A stretch of 64,000 nt of DNA from PNAI01 sp035574295. GTDB taxonomy: Bacteria; Pseudomonadota; Alphaproteobacteria; Rhizobiales; Xanthobacteraceae. The notes below the pieces were generated by a model, which was given only the letters and a program-made list of their open reading frames with translations, was not told the DNA's origin and did no database searches. Where the stretch lies: positions 1 through 64,000 of the forward strand of contig DATLYX010000059.1 of assembly GCA_035574295.1 (NCBI GenBank). The letters run 5' to 3'. A program made the position numbers and the translations under genes. Position 1 is the first letter of the stretch, and each line of letters opens with the position of its first letter. Shown here in pieces: positions 34,797-44,029 of this stretch.

Positions 34797-37726
34797 TGGG
34801 CCTGCCGCTTGCGTTCGCGCAGCCGCTGGTGCTGCTCGGCCTATTGTCGCTGCCGGTGCTGTGGTGGCTGTTGCGATTGATCCCGCCGCGGCCGAAGCGC
34901 GTCGAGTTTCCCCCGACGCGGCTGTTGTTCGACATCGTGCCGAAGGAAGATACGCCCGCCCGCACGCCGTGGTGGCTCACGGCGCTGCGGCTGACGCTTG
35001 CGGCCTTGGTGATCCTGGCGGCCGCCGGTCCGCTGTGGAACCCGCCGGTGACCACGTCGAGCGGAGCTTCCACGGTCGCGCTTTTGATCGACGACGGCTG
35101 GGCAGCGGCGGCGACTTGGGATGAACGCATGCGCACGGCCGAGGACATCATTGCCAGGGCAGAGACCGACAACCGCGGCGTCGTGCTGGTGCCGCTGTCG
35201 GAGCCGGCGCGCGACCTTTCGGTGGCGACGGCCGGCGCGGCGCGCGTGCGCCTCAAGCAGCTCAAGCCCAAACCCCATACAGTCGATCGCGTCGAGATCA
35301 TTCCGGCCATCGCACGGCTGGTACAGACAACACCTGCAATCGAATTCGTGTGGTTGTCGGACGGCATCGACCTTGGACACGGGTCGGAGTTCGTCGCTGC
35401 GCTCGGCCGCACCGTCGAGGGGCGGCCGATCACGGTGATCGCCGGCGGCCTGCGCAACGCCCATGCCCTGGTGTCGGCCGACAATGCCGCCGGCGGGCTG
35501 ATGGTGAAAATTTTGCGCGCCGGGACCGGAACCGTGGAACAGGGGCTGATTCGCGCGCTCGATCTGAAGGGCCTGCCGCTCGGCGAGACGCGATACAGTT
35601 TCGGCGCAAGCGCACGCGAGACGGATGCCGAGATCGACCTGCCGGTCGAAATCCGCAACGATATTGCACGCCTTGAGATCGCCTCCGAGCGCTCGGCGGG
35701 CGCCGTGCAGCTTCTGGACAAGCGCTGGCGGCGACGAACCGTGGGCGTGGTCTCCGGCGCGACCGCGGAGACGGCGCAGCCATTGCTCGCCTCGACCTAT
35801 TACATCGGGCGCGCGCTCAATCCGTTCGCCGACGTCAGGCTCGCGGAGGGCACGTCCCCGGCGGAGGCGGTCCGGCGCTTTCTTGAGCAAAATCTGCCGA
35901 TGCTGATCCTCGCCGATGTGGGCAACGTCACCGGCGAGGCGCGGGAACGCTTGGCGGCCTGGATCGAAAACGGTGGCGTGCTGGTGCGGTTCGCAGGCCC
36001 GCGGCTTGCGGCGGCGGACGACGATCTCGTGCCGGTGAAGCTCAGGCGCGGCGGCCGAATCCTAGGGGGGAGCCTGACTTGGGAGCAGCCGCAGCCGCTC
36101 GCATCGTTTTCTCGCGACAGCCCGTTCCACGGCATGGTGGTTCCTGAAGACGTGAAGGTCTCGCGGCAGGTACTGGCGGAACCGGGAGCGGGGCTGACCG
36201 ACCGCACCTGGGTTGCGCTGGCTGACGGAACTCCGCTGGTGACCGCGGCGCGGCGCGGCAAGGGTATGATTGTACTGTTCCATGTCACCGCGGATACCCG
36301 CTGGTCGGATCTGCCGCTCTCGGGCGCGTTCGTGGAGATGCTGAAGCGAATCGTGGCGCTTGCTGGGTCCACCACGGTCACCGAATCTGCGGTAAGCACG
36401 GCGACAGTGCGCGAGATGATCGCGCCGAGCCGTATCCTGGACGGTTTCGGGGCGTTTGGGCCACCTCCGCCCACGGCGCGGCCGGTGCCCGCGAACTATG
36501 CGGGCCGCGCGACCGCCGAGAATCCACCCGGCTTCTACGGCCCGCCCGAAGGTTTGCTGGCGGTTAACACGCTCGCTCCAACCGACCGAATTTCTCCGCT
36601 TGACTTTTCCCCCCTGGGCGCGCGTGTGGAAGCGTTTCGAGTCGGGGAACCGCACGACCTGCGGGGACCGGTGCTGCTTTTGGCATTTCTATTGCTTATG
36701 ATTGACGGCATGGTGGTTTTCTGGCTCTCGGGCGGGATCGGCCGACTCATGCGATGGCGCAGGCGCGCTGCCGCGGCGATGATTTTTGCGGCCTTGACCT
36801 TGCCCGCATCGCCGCCTCGTGCGGACGCGCAGGAGCGCCCGCAACTGCAGTTGCCGCCGCAATTGCAGCAACTGCTGCAACAAAGGATCAGAACCCCGAA
36901 TGTCTTCGACTGGCCGCCCGGGACGCGGTTGCAGCGGGTGCAGCAAGGCACGGGTGACGAGCAGCTCGATTTTGCAATGCGCGCCACCCTGGAAACGCGC
37001 CTCGCTTACGTCATCACCGGTGACGCGGAGGTCGACGCGATCAGCCAGTCGGGCCTGCGCGAGCTGACCATCTTCCTGGCCAATCGCACGGCCCTGGAAG
37101 CCGGCGATCCGATCGGCGTCGATATTGCGCGCGACGAGCTTGCCTTCTTTCCGCTGCTCTATTGGCCGATCGTGCCGGGTGCTCCTACCCCCTCGCCCGC
37201 CGCGCTGGCGCGCATCGATGCATTCATGAAGGGCGGCGGCACGGTGCTGTTCGACACGCGCGATGCGATCATGGCGCCGCCGGGACCGGGCGGCGAATCC
37301 CGCTCGCCCGGCATGCTGACGCTGCGTGCGATCCTGTCCTCGCTCGATATCCCCGAGCTCGAACCGGTGCCGCGCGACCATGTGCTGACCAAAACCTTCT
37401 ACCTGTTGCGCGACTTCCCCGGTCGCTTCAACACCGGCCAGCTTTGGGTGGAAGCGACGCCCACCGACAACGAAAACGAAGACGAAAAACGGCCGGCGCG
37501 ACCCGGCGATGGCGTCTCCTCGATCATCATCACCTCGAACGATCTTGCCGGCGCCTGGGCGGCGCGACCCGACGGGCAGGCCATGCTGCCGCTCGTGCCG
37601 GGCGAGCCGCGGCAGCGGGAATTCGCATTCCGCGCCGGGGTCAACATCGTGATGTATGCACTGACCGGCAACTACAAGGCGGACCAGGTGCACGTGCCGG
37701 CGCTGCTCGAACGGCTCGGGCAGTAG
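34793..37726 (+). CDS. DUF4159 protein with BatA-like N-terminus
   Basis: A 977-residue membrane protein. Residues 1-80 carry two helices (LVLLGLLSLPVLWWLLRLI and LRLTLAALVILAAAG) in the layout of the BatA aerotolerance N-terminal domain. A long periplasmic/VWA-like region follows (SGASTVALLIDDGWAAAATW..., about 85-600), then two more helices (about 622-645 and 656-676), a Gln/Pro-rich linker (QLQLPPQLQQLLQQR), and a C-terminal DUF4159 domain (about 720-977: VFDWPPGTRLQRVQQG, LTIFLANRTALEAGDPIGVD, FMKGGGTVLFDTRD). The domain mix fits a scaffold of the MoxR/DUF58 operon. Physiological role unknown. Confidence 0.87.
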   Translation: MMGLPLAFAQPLVLLGLLSLPVLWWLLRLIPPRPKRVEFPPTRLLFDIVPKEDTPARTPWWLTALRLTLAALVILAAAGPLWNPPVTTSSGASTVALLIDDGWAAAATWDERMRTAEDIIARAETDNRGVVLVPLSEPARDLSVATAGAARVRLKQLKPKPHTVDRVEIIPAIARLVQTTPAIEFVWLSDGIDLGHGSEFVAALGRTVEGRPITVIAGGLRNAHALVSADNAAGGLMVKILRAGTGTVEQGLIRALDLKGLPLGETRYSFGASARETDAEIDLPVEIRNDIARLEIASERSAGAVQLLDKRWRRRTVGVVSGATAETAQPLLASTYYIGRALNPFADVRLAEGTSPAEAVRRFLEQNLPMLILADVGNVTGEARERLAAWIENGGVLVRFAGPRLAAADDDLVPVKLRRGGRILGGSLTWEQPQPLASFSRDSPFHGMVVPEDVKVSRQVLAEPGAGLTDRTWVALADGTPLVTAARRGKGMIVLFHVTADTRWSDLPLSGAFVEMLKRIVALAGSTTVTESAVSTATVREMIAPSRILDGFGAFGPPPPTARPVPANYAGRATAENPPGFYGPPEGLLAVNTLAPTDRISPLDFSPLGARVEAFRVGEPHDLRGPVLLLAFLLLMIDGMVVFWLSGGIGRLMRWRRRAAAAMIFAALTLPASPPRADAQERPQLQLPPQLQQLLQQRIRTPNVFDWPPGTRLQRVQQGTGDEQLDFAMRATLETRLAYVITGDAEVDAISQSGLRELTIFLANRTALEAGDPIGVDIARDELAFFPLLYWPIVPGAPTPSPAALARIDAFMKGGGTVLFDTRDAIMAPPGPGGESRSPGMLTLRAILSSLDIPELEPVPRDHVLTKTFYLLRDFPGRFNTGQLWVEATPTDNENEDEKRPARPGDGVSSIIITSNDLAGAWAARPDGQAMLPLVPGEPRQREFAFRAGVNIVMYALTGNYKADQVHVPALLERLGQ

Positions 37727-37739
37727 GAGTATTGTTGCG

Positions 37740-39809
37740 ATGAGTTTCGGGATCGCATTCGCACCGCTGGTGCCGGACTATGTGCTGTGGTTCGCCGGCG
37801 CGGTTGCGTTTGCGCTCGTGGTGATGCTCTATTTCGTGCGCAGCCGCGGCTGGGGCTTTCGCGCCGTGGCGCTGCTGCTTGCCGTGCTGGCGCTCGCCAA
37901 TCCCTCGTTCACGCGGGAAGACCGCGAGCCGCTCACCTCGGTGGCGGTGGTCGTGGTCGACAAAAGCCCGAGCCAGAATTTCGGCAACCGGGCGGCACAG
38001 ACCGAAGCCGCGCGCGCGGCGCTCGCCGAGCGACTCGGCCGCATCGCGGGGCTGGAAGTGCGGTTCGTCGAAGCGGGAGAGGCGGACGGCGAGACCGACG
38101 GAACGCGGCTGTTCTCCGCACTCAGCGCCGCGCTCGCCGACGTGCCGCCGGACCGCGTGGCCGGCGCCATTCTTATCACCGACGGCCGGGTGCACGACGT
38201 GCCCGCCGAAGCCGTGGCGCTGGGCTTCACCGCGCCGGTGCATGCGCTGATCACCGGCACAAGCAACGAACGCGACCGGCGGGTGGCGCTGGTCGCAGCG
38301 CCGCGATTCGGCATCGTCGGCCAGGCGCAGACCGTCACGTTCCGGGTGGAGGATCAGGGCATAGGTTCGGCGCCGGCGCGCGTGGTGGTGCGACGCGACG
38401 GTGAAACCATCGACAGCCGCAGCGTGTTGGCCGGCAATACGGTCAGCGTGCAGGTTCCGATCCCGCACGCCGGACCGAATATCGTGGAGATCGAGGCCGC
38501 CCCGGTCGAGGGCGAGCTCACCACGCTCAACAACCGCGCGGTCGTCTCCATCGACGGCGTGCGCGAGAAGCTGCGCGTGTTGCTGGTGTCGGGCGAGCCG
38601 CATGCGGGAGAGCGCACTTGGCGCAATCTGCTCAAATCCGACGCCAGCGTGGACCTCGTGCACTTCACGATTCTGCGCCCGCCGGAGAAACAAGACGGCA
38701 CGCCGATAAACGAGCTGTCGCTGATCGCGTTTCCGACGCGCGAATTGTTCCAGCAGAAGATCGGCGAGTTCCATCTGATCATTTTCGACCGCTATGCGCG
38801 GCAAGGCGTGCTGCCGATCGCCTACTTCGACAACATTGCGCGCTATGTGCGCGAAGGCGGCGCGGTGCTGATCGCGGCGGGGCCCGATTATGCTAGCCCG
38901 ACCAGTCTGTGGCGCACGCCGCTCGATACGATCCTGCCGGCCGAGCCAAGCGGACAGACCATCGAGCAGCCGTTCCGCGCGCAGCTCACCGCGCTCGGCA
39001 AGCGTCATCCGGTGACGCGCGGGCTTGAGGGATCAAACAGCGATCCGCCGCAGTGGAGCCGCTGGTTCCGCGTGGTTGATACCAAGAGCGCAAGCGGCAC
39101 GACGATCATGGAAGGGCCGGACCGCAAGCCGCTCTTGGTGCTGTCGCGCGAAGGCGCCGGGCGGGTGGCGCTGCTTTTGTCCGATCATATCTGGCTGTGG
39201 GCGCGACGGTACGAAGGTGGCGGGCCGCACCTCGACCTGTTGCGGCGGCTGTCGCATTGGCTGATGAAGCAGCCGGATCTCGAGGAGGAGGCACTGCGGC
39301 TTTCGGTGCGCGGACGCGATCTCGTGGTGGAGCGGCAGACCATGGCCGACACGGTCGGCGAGGTCACGCTCACCTCGCCGTCCGGCGAAACGCGCACGTT
39401 GACCCTGCAGGGCGGCGAGCCGGGGTTGTGGCGCGGCGTCGTGCGCGTCAACGAGCTCGGGCTGTGGCGGGCGAGCGACGGCAAGCTGTCGGCGCTGGTG
39501 CATGTCGGACCGCCGAATCCGCGCGAATTCGCCGAGGTGACGTCGTCCACCGCCGTTCTCAGCCCGCTCACCAACGCCACCGGCGGAACGACGCGGCGGC
39601 TGGCAACGCAGGGCGCCGAGGTGGCTATGCCGCGCGTGGTCGCCATGCGCGCGAGCGACACCTACAAGGGCGACGACTGGATCGGGTTGAAGCTGCGCGA
39701 AGCGAGCGTGGTGCGCGGCATCGGCGTGCTGCCGATCTTCGCCGGTCTGCTCGGCATGCTGCTGCTGGTCGGCAGCCTCGCCGCGACCTGGGCGCGCGAG
39801 GGACGGTAG
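37740..39809 (+). CDS. Membrane protein of the MoxR operon (BatA/glutamine amidotransferase-like)
   Basis: A 689-residue protein with two N-terminal helices (VLWFAGAVAFALVVMLYFVR and GFRAVALLLAVLALANPSF), a large soluble region and one C-terminal helix (IGVLPIFAGLLGMLLLVGSLAATW). Just after the second helix comes TSVAVVVVDKSPSQNF, a VWA-like strand with DKSxS (compare DxSxS). The middle (HAGERTWRNLLKSDASVDLVHFTILRPPEKQDGTPINE ... GGAVLIAAGPDY) resembles a class I glutamine amidotransferase-like fold used in these proteins without a catalytic Cys. It ends the operon that MoxR starts, 13 bp after DUF4159. Confidence 0.82.
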   Translation: MSFGIAFAPLVPDYVLWFAGAVAFALVVMLYFVRSRGWGFRAVALLLAVLALANPSFTREDREPLTSVAVVVVDKSPSQNFGNRAAQTEAARAALAERLGRIAGLEVRFVEAGEADGETDGTRLFSALSAALADVPPDRVAGAILITDGRVHDVPAEAVALGFTAPVHALITGTSNERDRRVALVAAPRFGIVGQAQTVTFRVEDQGIGSAPARVVVRRDGETIDSRSVLAGNTVSVQVPIPHAGPNIVEIEAAPVEGELTTLNNRAVVSIDGVREKLRVLLVSGEPHAGERTWRNLLKSDASVDLVHFTILRPPEKQDGTPINELSLIAFPTRELFQQKIGEFHLIIFDRYARQGVLPIAYFDNIARYVREGGAVLIAAGPDYASPTSLWRTPLDTILPAEPSGQTIEQPFRAQLTALGKRHPVTRGLEGSNSDPPQWSRWFRVVDTKSASGTTIMEGPDRKPLLVLSREGAGRVALLLSDHIWLWARRYEGGGPHLDLLRRLSHWLMKQPDLEEEALRLSVRGRDLVVERQTMADTVGEVTLTSPSGETRTLTLQGGEPGLWRGVVRVNELGLWRASDGKLSALVHVGPPNPREFAEVTSSTAVLSPLTNATGGTTRRLATQGAEVAMPRVVAMRASDTYKGDDWIGLKLREASVVRGIGVLPIFAGLLGMLLLVGSLAATWAREGR

Positions 39810-40331
39810 CTACGACTTTGCGGCAAGCGCCTGCGGATTGGGACGAATGCGACCGCTGACACCGGCGAAGGCGCCGGGAACCAGTTCGGCAACCAGAAGC
39901 CGATCGGGATCGACGGGGCCGGGCATGGTCACTTGCCCGGCGGGGATGCGCTTGAAGCCGGCCTTGGCGTAATAGGGCTCGTCGCCGACCAACACGGCCA
40001 ACCGATGTCCCCTGGCCCTGGCTTCGGACAGGGCGCGCTCCAAAAGCATCATCCCGATGCCGCGCTCGCGGAACGGCGGGTCGACCGTGAGCGGCCCCAC
40101 AAACAGCGCGGGCGTCGCACCGATCAGGACCGGGGAAAGGCGAACGGAGCCAACCAAGAGCGTGCCGATGCGCGCGGTAAACGACAGCGCCGGATCGTGT
40201 CCGACGCCCTCGCGGATCCGATAGGCGGTCTTGGCAAAGCGGCCCGGTCCGAAGGTGCGCTCGTGCAGCCGCTCGATCGGGAGTGCGTCGTCGGGCGTCT
40301 CAGGCAGGATCGTCAGGGAAAGGTCGGTCAT
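39810..40331 (-). CDS. GNAT N-acetyltransferase (YhbS-like)
   Basis: A 173-residue acetyltransferase. It shows LTILPETPDDALPIERLHERTFGPGRF, then VGSVRLSPVLIGATPALFVGPLTVDPPFRERGIGMMLLERAL, where the RERGIG stretch is the acetyl-CoA pyrophosphate loop (Q/RxxGxG/A), and AVLVGDEPYYAKAGFKRIP, typical of YhbS-like GNATs. The substrate is unknown. It abuts the end of the MoxR operon convergently, with its stop immediately after that gene's stop. Confidence 0.88.
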   Translation of the reverse strand: MTDLSLTILPETPDDALPIERLHERTFGPGRFAKTAYRIREGVGHDPALSFTARIGTLLVGSVRLSPVLIGATPALFVGPLTVDPPFRERGIGMMLLERALSEARARGHRLAVLVGDEPYYAKAGFKRIPAGQVTMPGPVDPDRLLVAELVPGAFAGVSGRIRPNPQALAAKS

Positions 40332-40534
40332 CGGTGCAGTTTTCGAGCATGTCCGACAACCGGTTCCGCGTCCGGACGACCTCCGAGCGCAAGCTGTTCG
40401 GCGGCATGCTCCCGCCGCTTAGCACTTGGCAGCCGCAAAATCCATCGCTCGATAGGTGCTCATTTCCGCGTGAGGCAAAGTCGCAAGCCGGGCGGCAATC
40501 GTTTACAGTGCAGCCGCTTGCAGTGGAGCGATCG

Positions 40535-41521
40535 ATGGGCCTGTTGGTCAACGGCGTCTGGGTCGACGACAGCCACGACAAGGCGCGATTTCGGGATGGC
40601 CGGTTCGTGCGGCCGCGCACGCGGTTCCACAACTGGATCACACCGGACGGAAGCCCGGGGCCCGAAGGAGAAGGCGGATTTCCCGCCGAGGCAGGCCGCT
40701 ACCACCTCTACGTCTCGCCGGCCTGTCCGTGGGCGCATCGCACCACGATCTTCAGGCGGCTGAAGGATCTGGAGGGCGTGATCTCGATGTCGACGGTCGC
40801 GTGGTACCTCGGCGATCACGGCTGGACCTTCGATCGCGCGCTCGGATCGAGCGGCGACGACGTCAACGGCAAGAACCGACTCGCCGACATCTATCTGCTC
40901 GCCGATCCGCGCTACACCGGGCGCGTCAGCGTGCCCGTGCTGTGGGACAAGAAACGGCGCACCATCGTCAACAACGAGTCCGCGGAAATCATCCGCATGT
41001 TCAATTCGGCATTCGATGCGTTCACCAACAAACGCACCGACTACTACCCGGTCGAGCTGCGGACGCAGATCGACGCCGTCAACGAGCTGGTCTATGCCAA
41101 CGTGAACAACGGCGTGTACCGCACAGGATTCGCGCGCACGCAAGAAGCCTACGAGGAAGCGTTTCGCGGGTTATTCGCCGCGCTTGACGAGCTGGAGCAG
41201 CGATTGTCACGCCAGCGCTATCTGGTCGGCAACCGACTGACGGAGGCGGACTGGCGGCTGTTCACTACGCTGGTGCGGTTCGACGCGGTCTATGTTGGGC
41301 ACTTCAAGTGCAACTTGAGGCGGATCGCCGATTATCCGAACCTGTCGAATTACCTGCGCGATCTCTATCAGGTGCCCGGCGTGGCGGAGACCGTGCACAT
41401 CGACCACATCAAGCAACATTACTACGGCAGCCACCGGCATCTCAACCCGAGCGGAATTGTGCCGCTCGGGCCGGAGCTCGATTTTTTTGCGCCGCACGAC
41501 CGGGGACGCTTCGTCAACTGA
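40535..41521 (+). CDS. Glutathionyl-hydroquinone reductase (YqjG/ECM4-like)
   Basis: A 328-residue xi-class glutathione transferase, the same length as E. coli YqjG. The catalytic motif CPWAHR (Cys at about 64) sits in YHLYVSPACPWAHRTTIF, followed by the WTF, DVNGKNRLADIYLLADPRYTGRVSVPVLWDKK and NNESAEIIRMFN segments of the family. These enzymes reduce glutathionyl-hydroquinones and act in degradation or detoxification of quinones. ATG 40535 with GGAG at 40525-40528 is chosen because the family starts MGLLVNGVWVD; the frame is open upstream to 40283 without homology. Confidence 0.9.
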   Translation: MGLLVNGVWVDDSHDKARFRDGRFVRPRTRFHNWITPDGSPGPEGEGGFPAEAGRYHLYVSPACPWAHRTTIFRRLKDLEGVISMSTVAWYLGDHGWTFDRALGSSGDDVNGKNRLADIYLLADPRYTGRVSVPVLWDKKRRTIVNNESAEIIRMFNSAFDAFTNKRTDYYPVELRTQIDAVNELVYANVNNGVYRTGFARTQEAYEEAFRGLFAALDELEQRLSRQRYLVGNRLTEADWRLFTTLVRFDAVYVGHFKCNLRRIADYPNLSNYLRDLYQVPGVAETVHIDHIKQHYYGSHRHLNPSGIVPLGPELDFFAPHDRGRFVN

Positions 41522-41642
41522 ACCTTTCCAGATGCGATCGACCAGGGCCTGCGGCTCGCTTCGAACGAAATTGATTTATCGCAATGCCTTGGCTGAACCC
41601 ATTCGCGAGAGTTTAAACTAAATATAAATATTGGAGACGTCG

Positions 41643-42374
41643 ATGGACAAGCGAATAAGCGCGATCCTAGCTGCCTGTGTCACCGCGGTTCTTGTGGTTG
41701 CTAATCCGGCAGGATCGGCAGCCGGCCCAATCGCAGATTTCGAGAATGCGCTGCGGGTCGCCTATGGCGATTACCGAAATGCGCTTTTCGCCAGCAACAC
41801 CAATAATCGTGACGCGACCATAAAAGCGATTGCAGGCTTCGAGTCAAAATGGACCGCATTGGTCGCCAAATACGGTCGGAAACCACCGCCGCACTTTGGT
41901 GAGGACGGCAAGTGGACGGAAAGCTTGCGGATGATCACCGATATCGTTGCCCGAGCGAAATCGCAGGTGGCAACCGGTGATCTGGCGGCCGCGCATGAAA
42001 CATTGGAGACTATTCGTGATGTGCTCGGCTCGCTGCGCGCGCGGAATGGTCAGCTTTCGTTTTCCGATCGTATCGACGCCTTCCATCATGCGATGGAGCA
42101 AGTGCTGACAAAAAACTACGCCGGATATTCCGGTACCGGCCTTACGGAGCTGATCGAGGATGTCGCGGTGCTGGCCTATTTAGGCAACGAACTGAAGAAA
42201 ATGCCGCCGCCGGATGCGCTGAAATCCGCGGATTTCACTCCGACCCTCGACGGCGTGCTCGATGCGGTCCGCGAACTCCGGTCAGCCGCACGTGCCGGCG
42301 ATGTCGCCAGGATCAAATCGGGACTGAGCAGGATCAAACCGGCATTCGCAAAACTGTTCGTGAAATTCGGCTGA
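41643..42374 (+). CDS. Secreted helical protein of unknown function
   Basis: A 243-residue protein with a signal peptide (MDKRISAILAACVTAVLVVANPAGSAA) and a mature part that looks all-helical: GPIADFENALRVAYGDYRNALF, NRDATIKAIAGFESKWTALVAKYG, then repeated helices to the end. No heme motif, metal motif or Cys pair is visible. The layout is reminiscent of c'-type four-helix proteins lacking heme, but I cannot assign a family. ATG 41643 has GGAG at 41632-41635; the TTG at 41631 is unlikely. The AT-rich stretch just upstream (around 41610-41630) is probably its promoter. Confidence 0.72.
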   Translation: MDKRISAILAACVTAVLVVANPAGSAAGPIADFENALRVAYGDYRNALFASNTNNRDATIKAIAGFESKWTALVAKYGRKPPPHFGEDGKWTESLRMITDIVARAKSQVATGDLAAAHETLETIRDVLGSLRARNGQLSFSDRIDAFHHAMEQVLTKNYAGYSGTGLTELIEDVAVLAYLGNELKKMPPPDALKSADFTPTLDGVLDAVRELRSAARAGDVARIKSGLSRIKPAFAKLFVKFG

Positions 42375-42475
42375 CGGGTCGGCGCGGTTCGCATGCGCAG
42401 GCGGCGCTACAGGTCGACAGGAGCATGCAACAAATACACTCTCCAACGAGACTAGGCTAATGAACGAACCCAGAG

Positions 42476-42958
42476 TCACCATCGCTCTGGCGGTCGCGTG
42501 CCAGACAATACTTCAGCGATACGGGCCTCGGTGCCGACCGTAATATCCTCTGGCAAACTATCGAGCGGGAAAAATCCGTGGTCGGAAATTTCAAGGTTGC
42601 GCGGGATCGACTCCGTCCTACGGAACGCACGCACCACGAACAGCGCCACGTGATCGCGCCGCGAGAAGGCGGGGTGGTAGAAAACTCCGTGCAGCGCCGG
42701 TGGCGAAAGCGGCTCGACGCCGCATTCCTCGGCAAGCTCCCGCGTCAGGGCCTCGACAAGCGTCTCGCCCGGCTCGACTCCGCCGCCCGGGAGGTGCCAG
42801 CCGGGGATGTAGCGATGCTTGACCAAAAGCACGCGGCCTTCCCCGTCGATGACCACGGCACGCACGCCAAGAGTGAGACCGCGGGAAAACCGCCAGTAGA
42901 GATGCACCAAACGGGCAAAGGGCGATATAAGCTTCGACTTCATGCCGCTGTTGCTCAC
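42476..42958 (-). CDS. NUDIX hydrolase
   Basis: A 160-residue NUDIX protein: GVRAVVIDGEGRVLLVKHRYIPGWHLPGGGVEPGETLVEALTRELAEECGV gives the NUDIX box with G-X5-E-X7-REUXEE intact. The hydrophobic N-terminal FARLVHLYWRFSRGLT may associate with the membrane. Substrate is unknown; such proteins hydrolyse nucleotide-sugar or dinucleotide diphosphates. Start GTG 42958 has GGAG eight bases before it; ATG 42943 is an alternative. It is divergent from mbfA. Confidence 0.86.
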   Translation of the reverse strand: MSNSGMKSKLISPFARLVHLYWRFSRGLTLGVRAVVIDGEGRVLLVKHRYIPGWHLPGGGVEPGETLVEALTRELAEECGVEPLSPPALHGVFYHPAFSRRDHVALFVVRAFRRTESIPRNLEISDHGFFPLDSLPEDITVGTEARIAEVLSGTRPPERW

Positions 42959-43014
42959 CCTGCTCCACTTCCACCGCCGGCCTGAGGCCGACGCTATAAT
43001 CCGCCACTTTCAAC

Positions 43015-43031
43015 TTTGGAATTCTTCTAAT
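43015..43031. promoter_or_regulatory. Putative Irr box (iron control element) ahead of mbfA
   Basis: TTTGGAATTCTTCTAAT matches the TTTAGAA-N3-TTCTAAA type of Irr/ICE motif of rhizobia at 12 of 14 fixed positions. It ends 41 bp before the mbfA GTG, among AT-rich promoter-like sequence. Irr is known to repress mbfA in Bradyrhizobium and Agrobacterium. Match by eye. Confidence 0.55.
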
Positions 43032-43072
43032 ATATCGCGATCACCCTATATACACGTGCAGATGAGGCCAAT

Positions 43073-44029
43073 GTGAAGCGATTTGCGGATCTTACCGAGC
43101 GCGAGATTTTGGCGCTTGCCATCTCCAACGAAGACGAGGACAGCCGGATCTACCGCGGGTTTGCCGACGGCCTGCGCGACACCTATCCGGCCTCGGCCAA
43201 GGTCTTCGACGAGATGGCCGACGAAGAAGTGCGCCATCGCACCATGCTGTTCGACCTCTATCGTGCCAAGTTCGGCGAATATCTGCCGTTGATCCGCCGC
43301 CAGGATGTCAAAGGATTCATTTCAAAGCGGCCGTTGTGGCTGATGCGGCCGCTGCCGCTCGACGAGGTGCGCAAATTCGCGCAGACCATGGAATACGAAG
43401 CCGGCCGCTTCTATCGCAGGGCGGCGGAGACCACGCGCGACGCTTCGATCCGCAAGCTGCTGACCGAGCTTGCGGACATCGAGGCGCAGCACGAGAACCT
43501 GGCGCAAAAGCTCGGCGAGCGGCACCTGCCGCCTGATGTGCGCGCGCAGGAGGCGGAAACCGAACGGCGCATGTTCGTGCTGCAATATGTGCAGCCCGGT
43601 CTGGCCGGGCTGATGGACGGCTCGGTGTCCACGCTCGCGCCGCTGTTTGCTGCGGCGTTTGCCACCCACAACACCTGGGAGACTTTTCTCGTCGGCATGG
43701 CTGCGTCGGTCGGCGCCGGAATCTCCATGGGATTTGCCGAAGCACTGTCGGATGACGGCTCGCTGACCGGGCGTGGCGCGCCGTGGTTGCGCGGCAGCGT
43801 TTGCGGGGTCATGACCACGCTGGGTGGGGTCGGACACACCCTGCCCTATCTGATCCCTGAATTCTGGTCGGCCACGATCCTTGCCATCGCCGTGGTGGTG
43901 GTGGAGCTGATCGCCATTTCCTGGATCCGCTACCGCTACATGGACACGCCATTCCTGTCGGCGGCGTTTCAAGTCATGGTGGGCGGCACGCTGGTGTTCA
44001 TCGCCGGCATATTGATCGGCAGTTCGTGA
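43073..44029 (+). CDS. mbfA: Iron exporter MbfA (ferritin-like plus VIT1 domain)
   Basis: A 318-residue membrane protein with an N-terminal erythrin-vacuolar iron transport (ferritin-like) domain and a C-terminal VIT1/CCC1 membrane domain. The first domain (about 1-165) has NEDEDSRIYRGFADGL, DEEVRHRTMLFDLY, MEYEAGRFYRRAAE and IEAQHENLAQKLGE, the ExxH-type di-iron ligands. The second has helices such as GLAGLMDGSVSTLAPLFAAAFATHN, AASVGAGISMGFAEALSDDG and the closing VMVGGTLVFIAGILIGSS. MbfA exports iron and protects against iron and peroxide stress. GTG 43073 follows GAGG. Its stop overlaps the next gene (TGATG). Confidence 0.9.
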   Translation: MKRFADLTEREILALAISNEDEDSRIYRGFADGLRDTYPASAKVFDEMADEEVRHRTMLFDLYRAKFGEYLPLIRRQDVKGFISKRPLWLMRPLPLDEVRKFAQTMEYEAGRFYRRAAETTRDASIRKLLTELADIEAQHENLAQKLGERHLPPDVRAQEAETERRMFVLQYVQPGLAGLMDGSVSTLAPLFAAAFATHNTWETFLVGMAASVGAGISMGFAEALSDDGSLTGRGAPWLRGSVCGVMTTLGGVGHTLPYLIPEFWSATILAIAVVVVELIAISWIRYRYMDTPFLSAAFQVMVGGTLVFIAGILIGSS

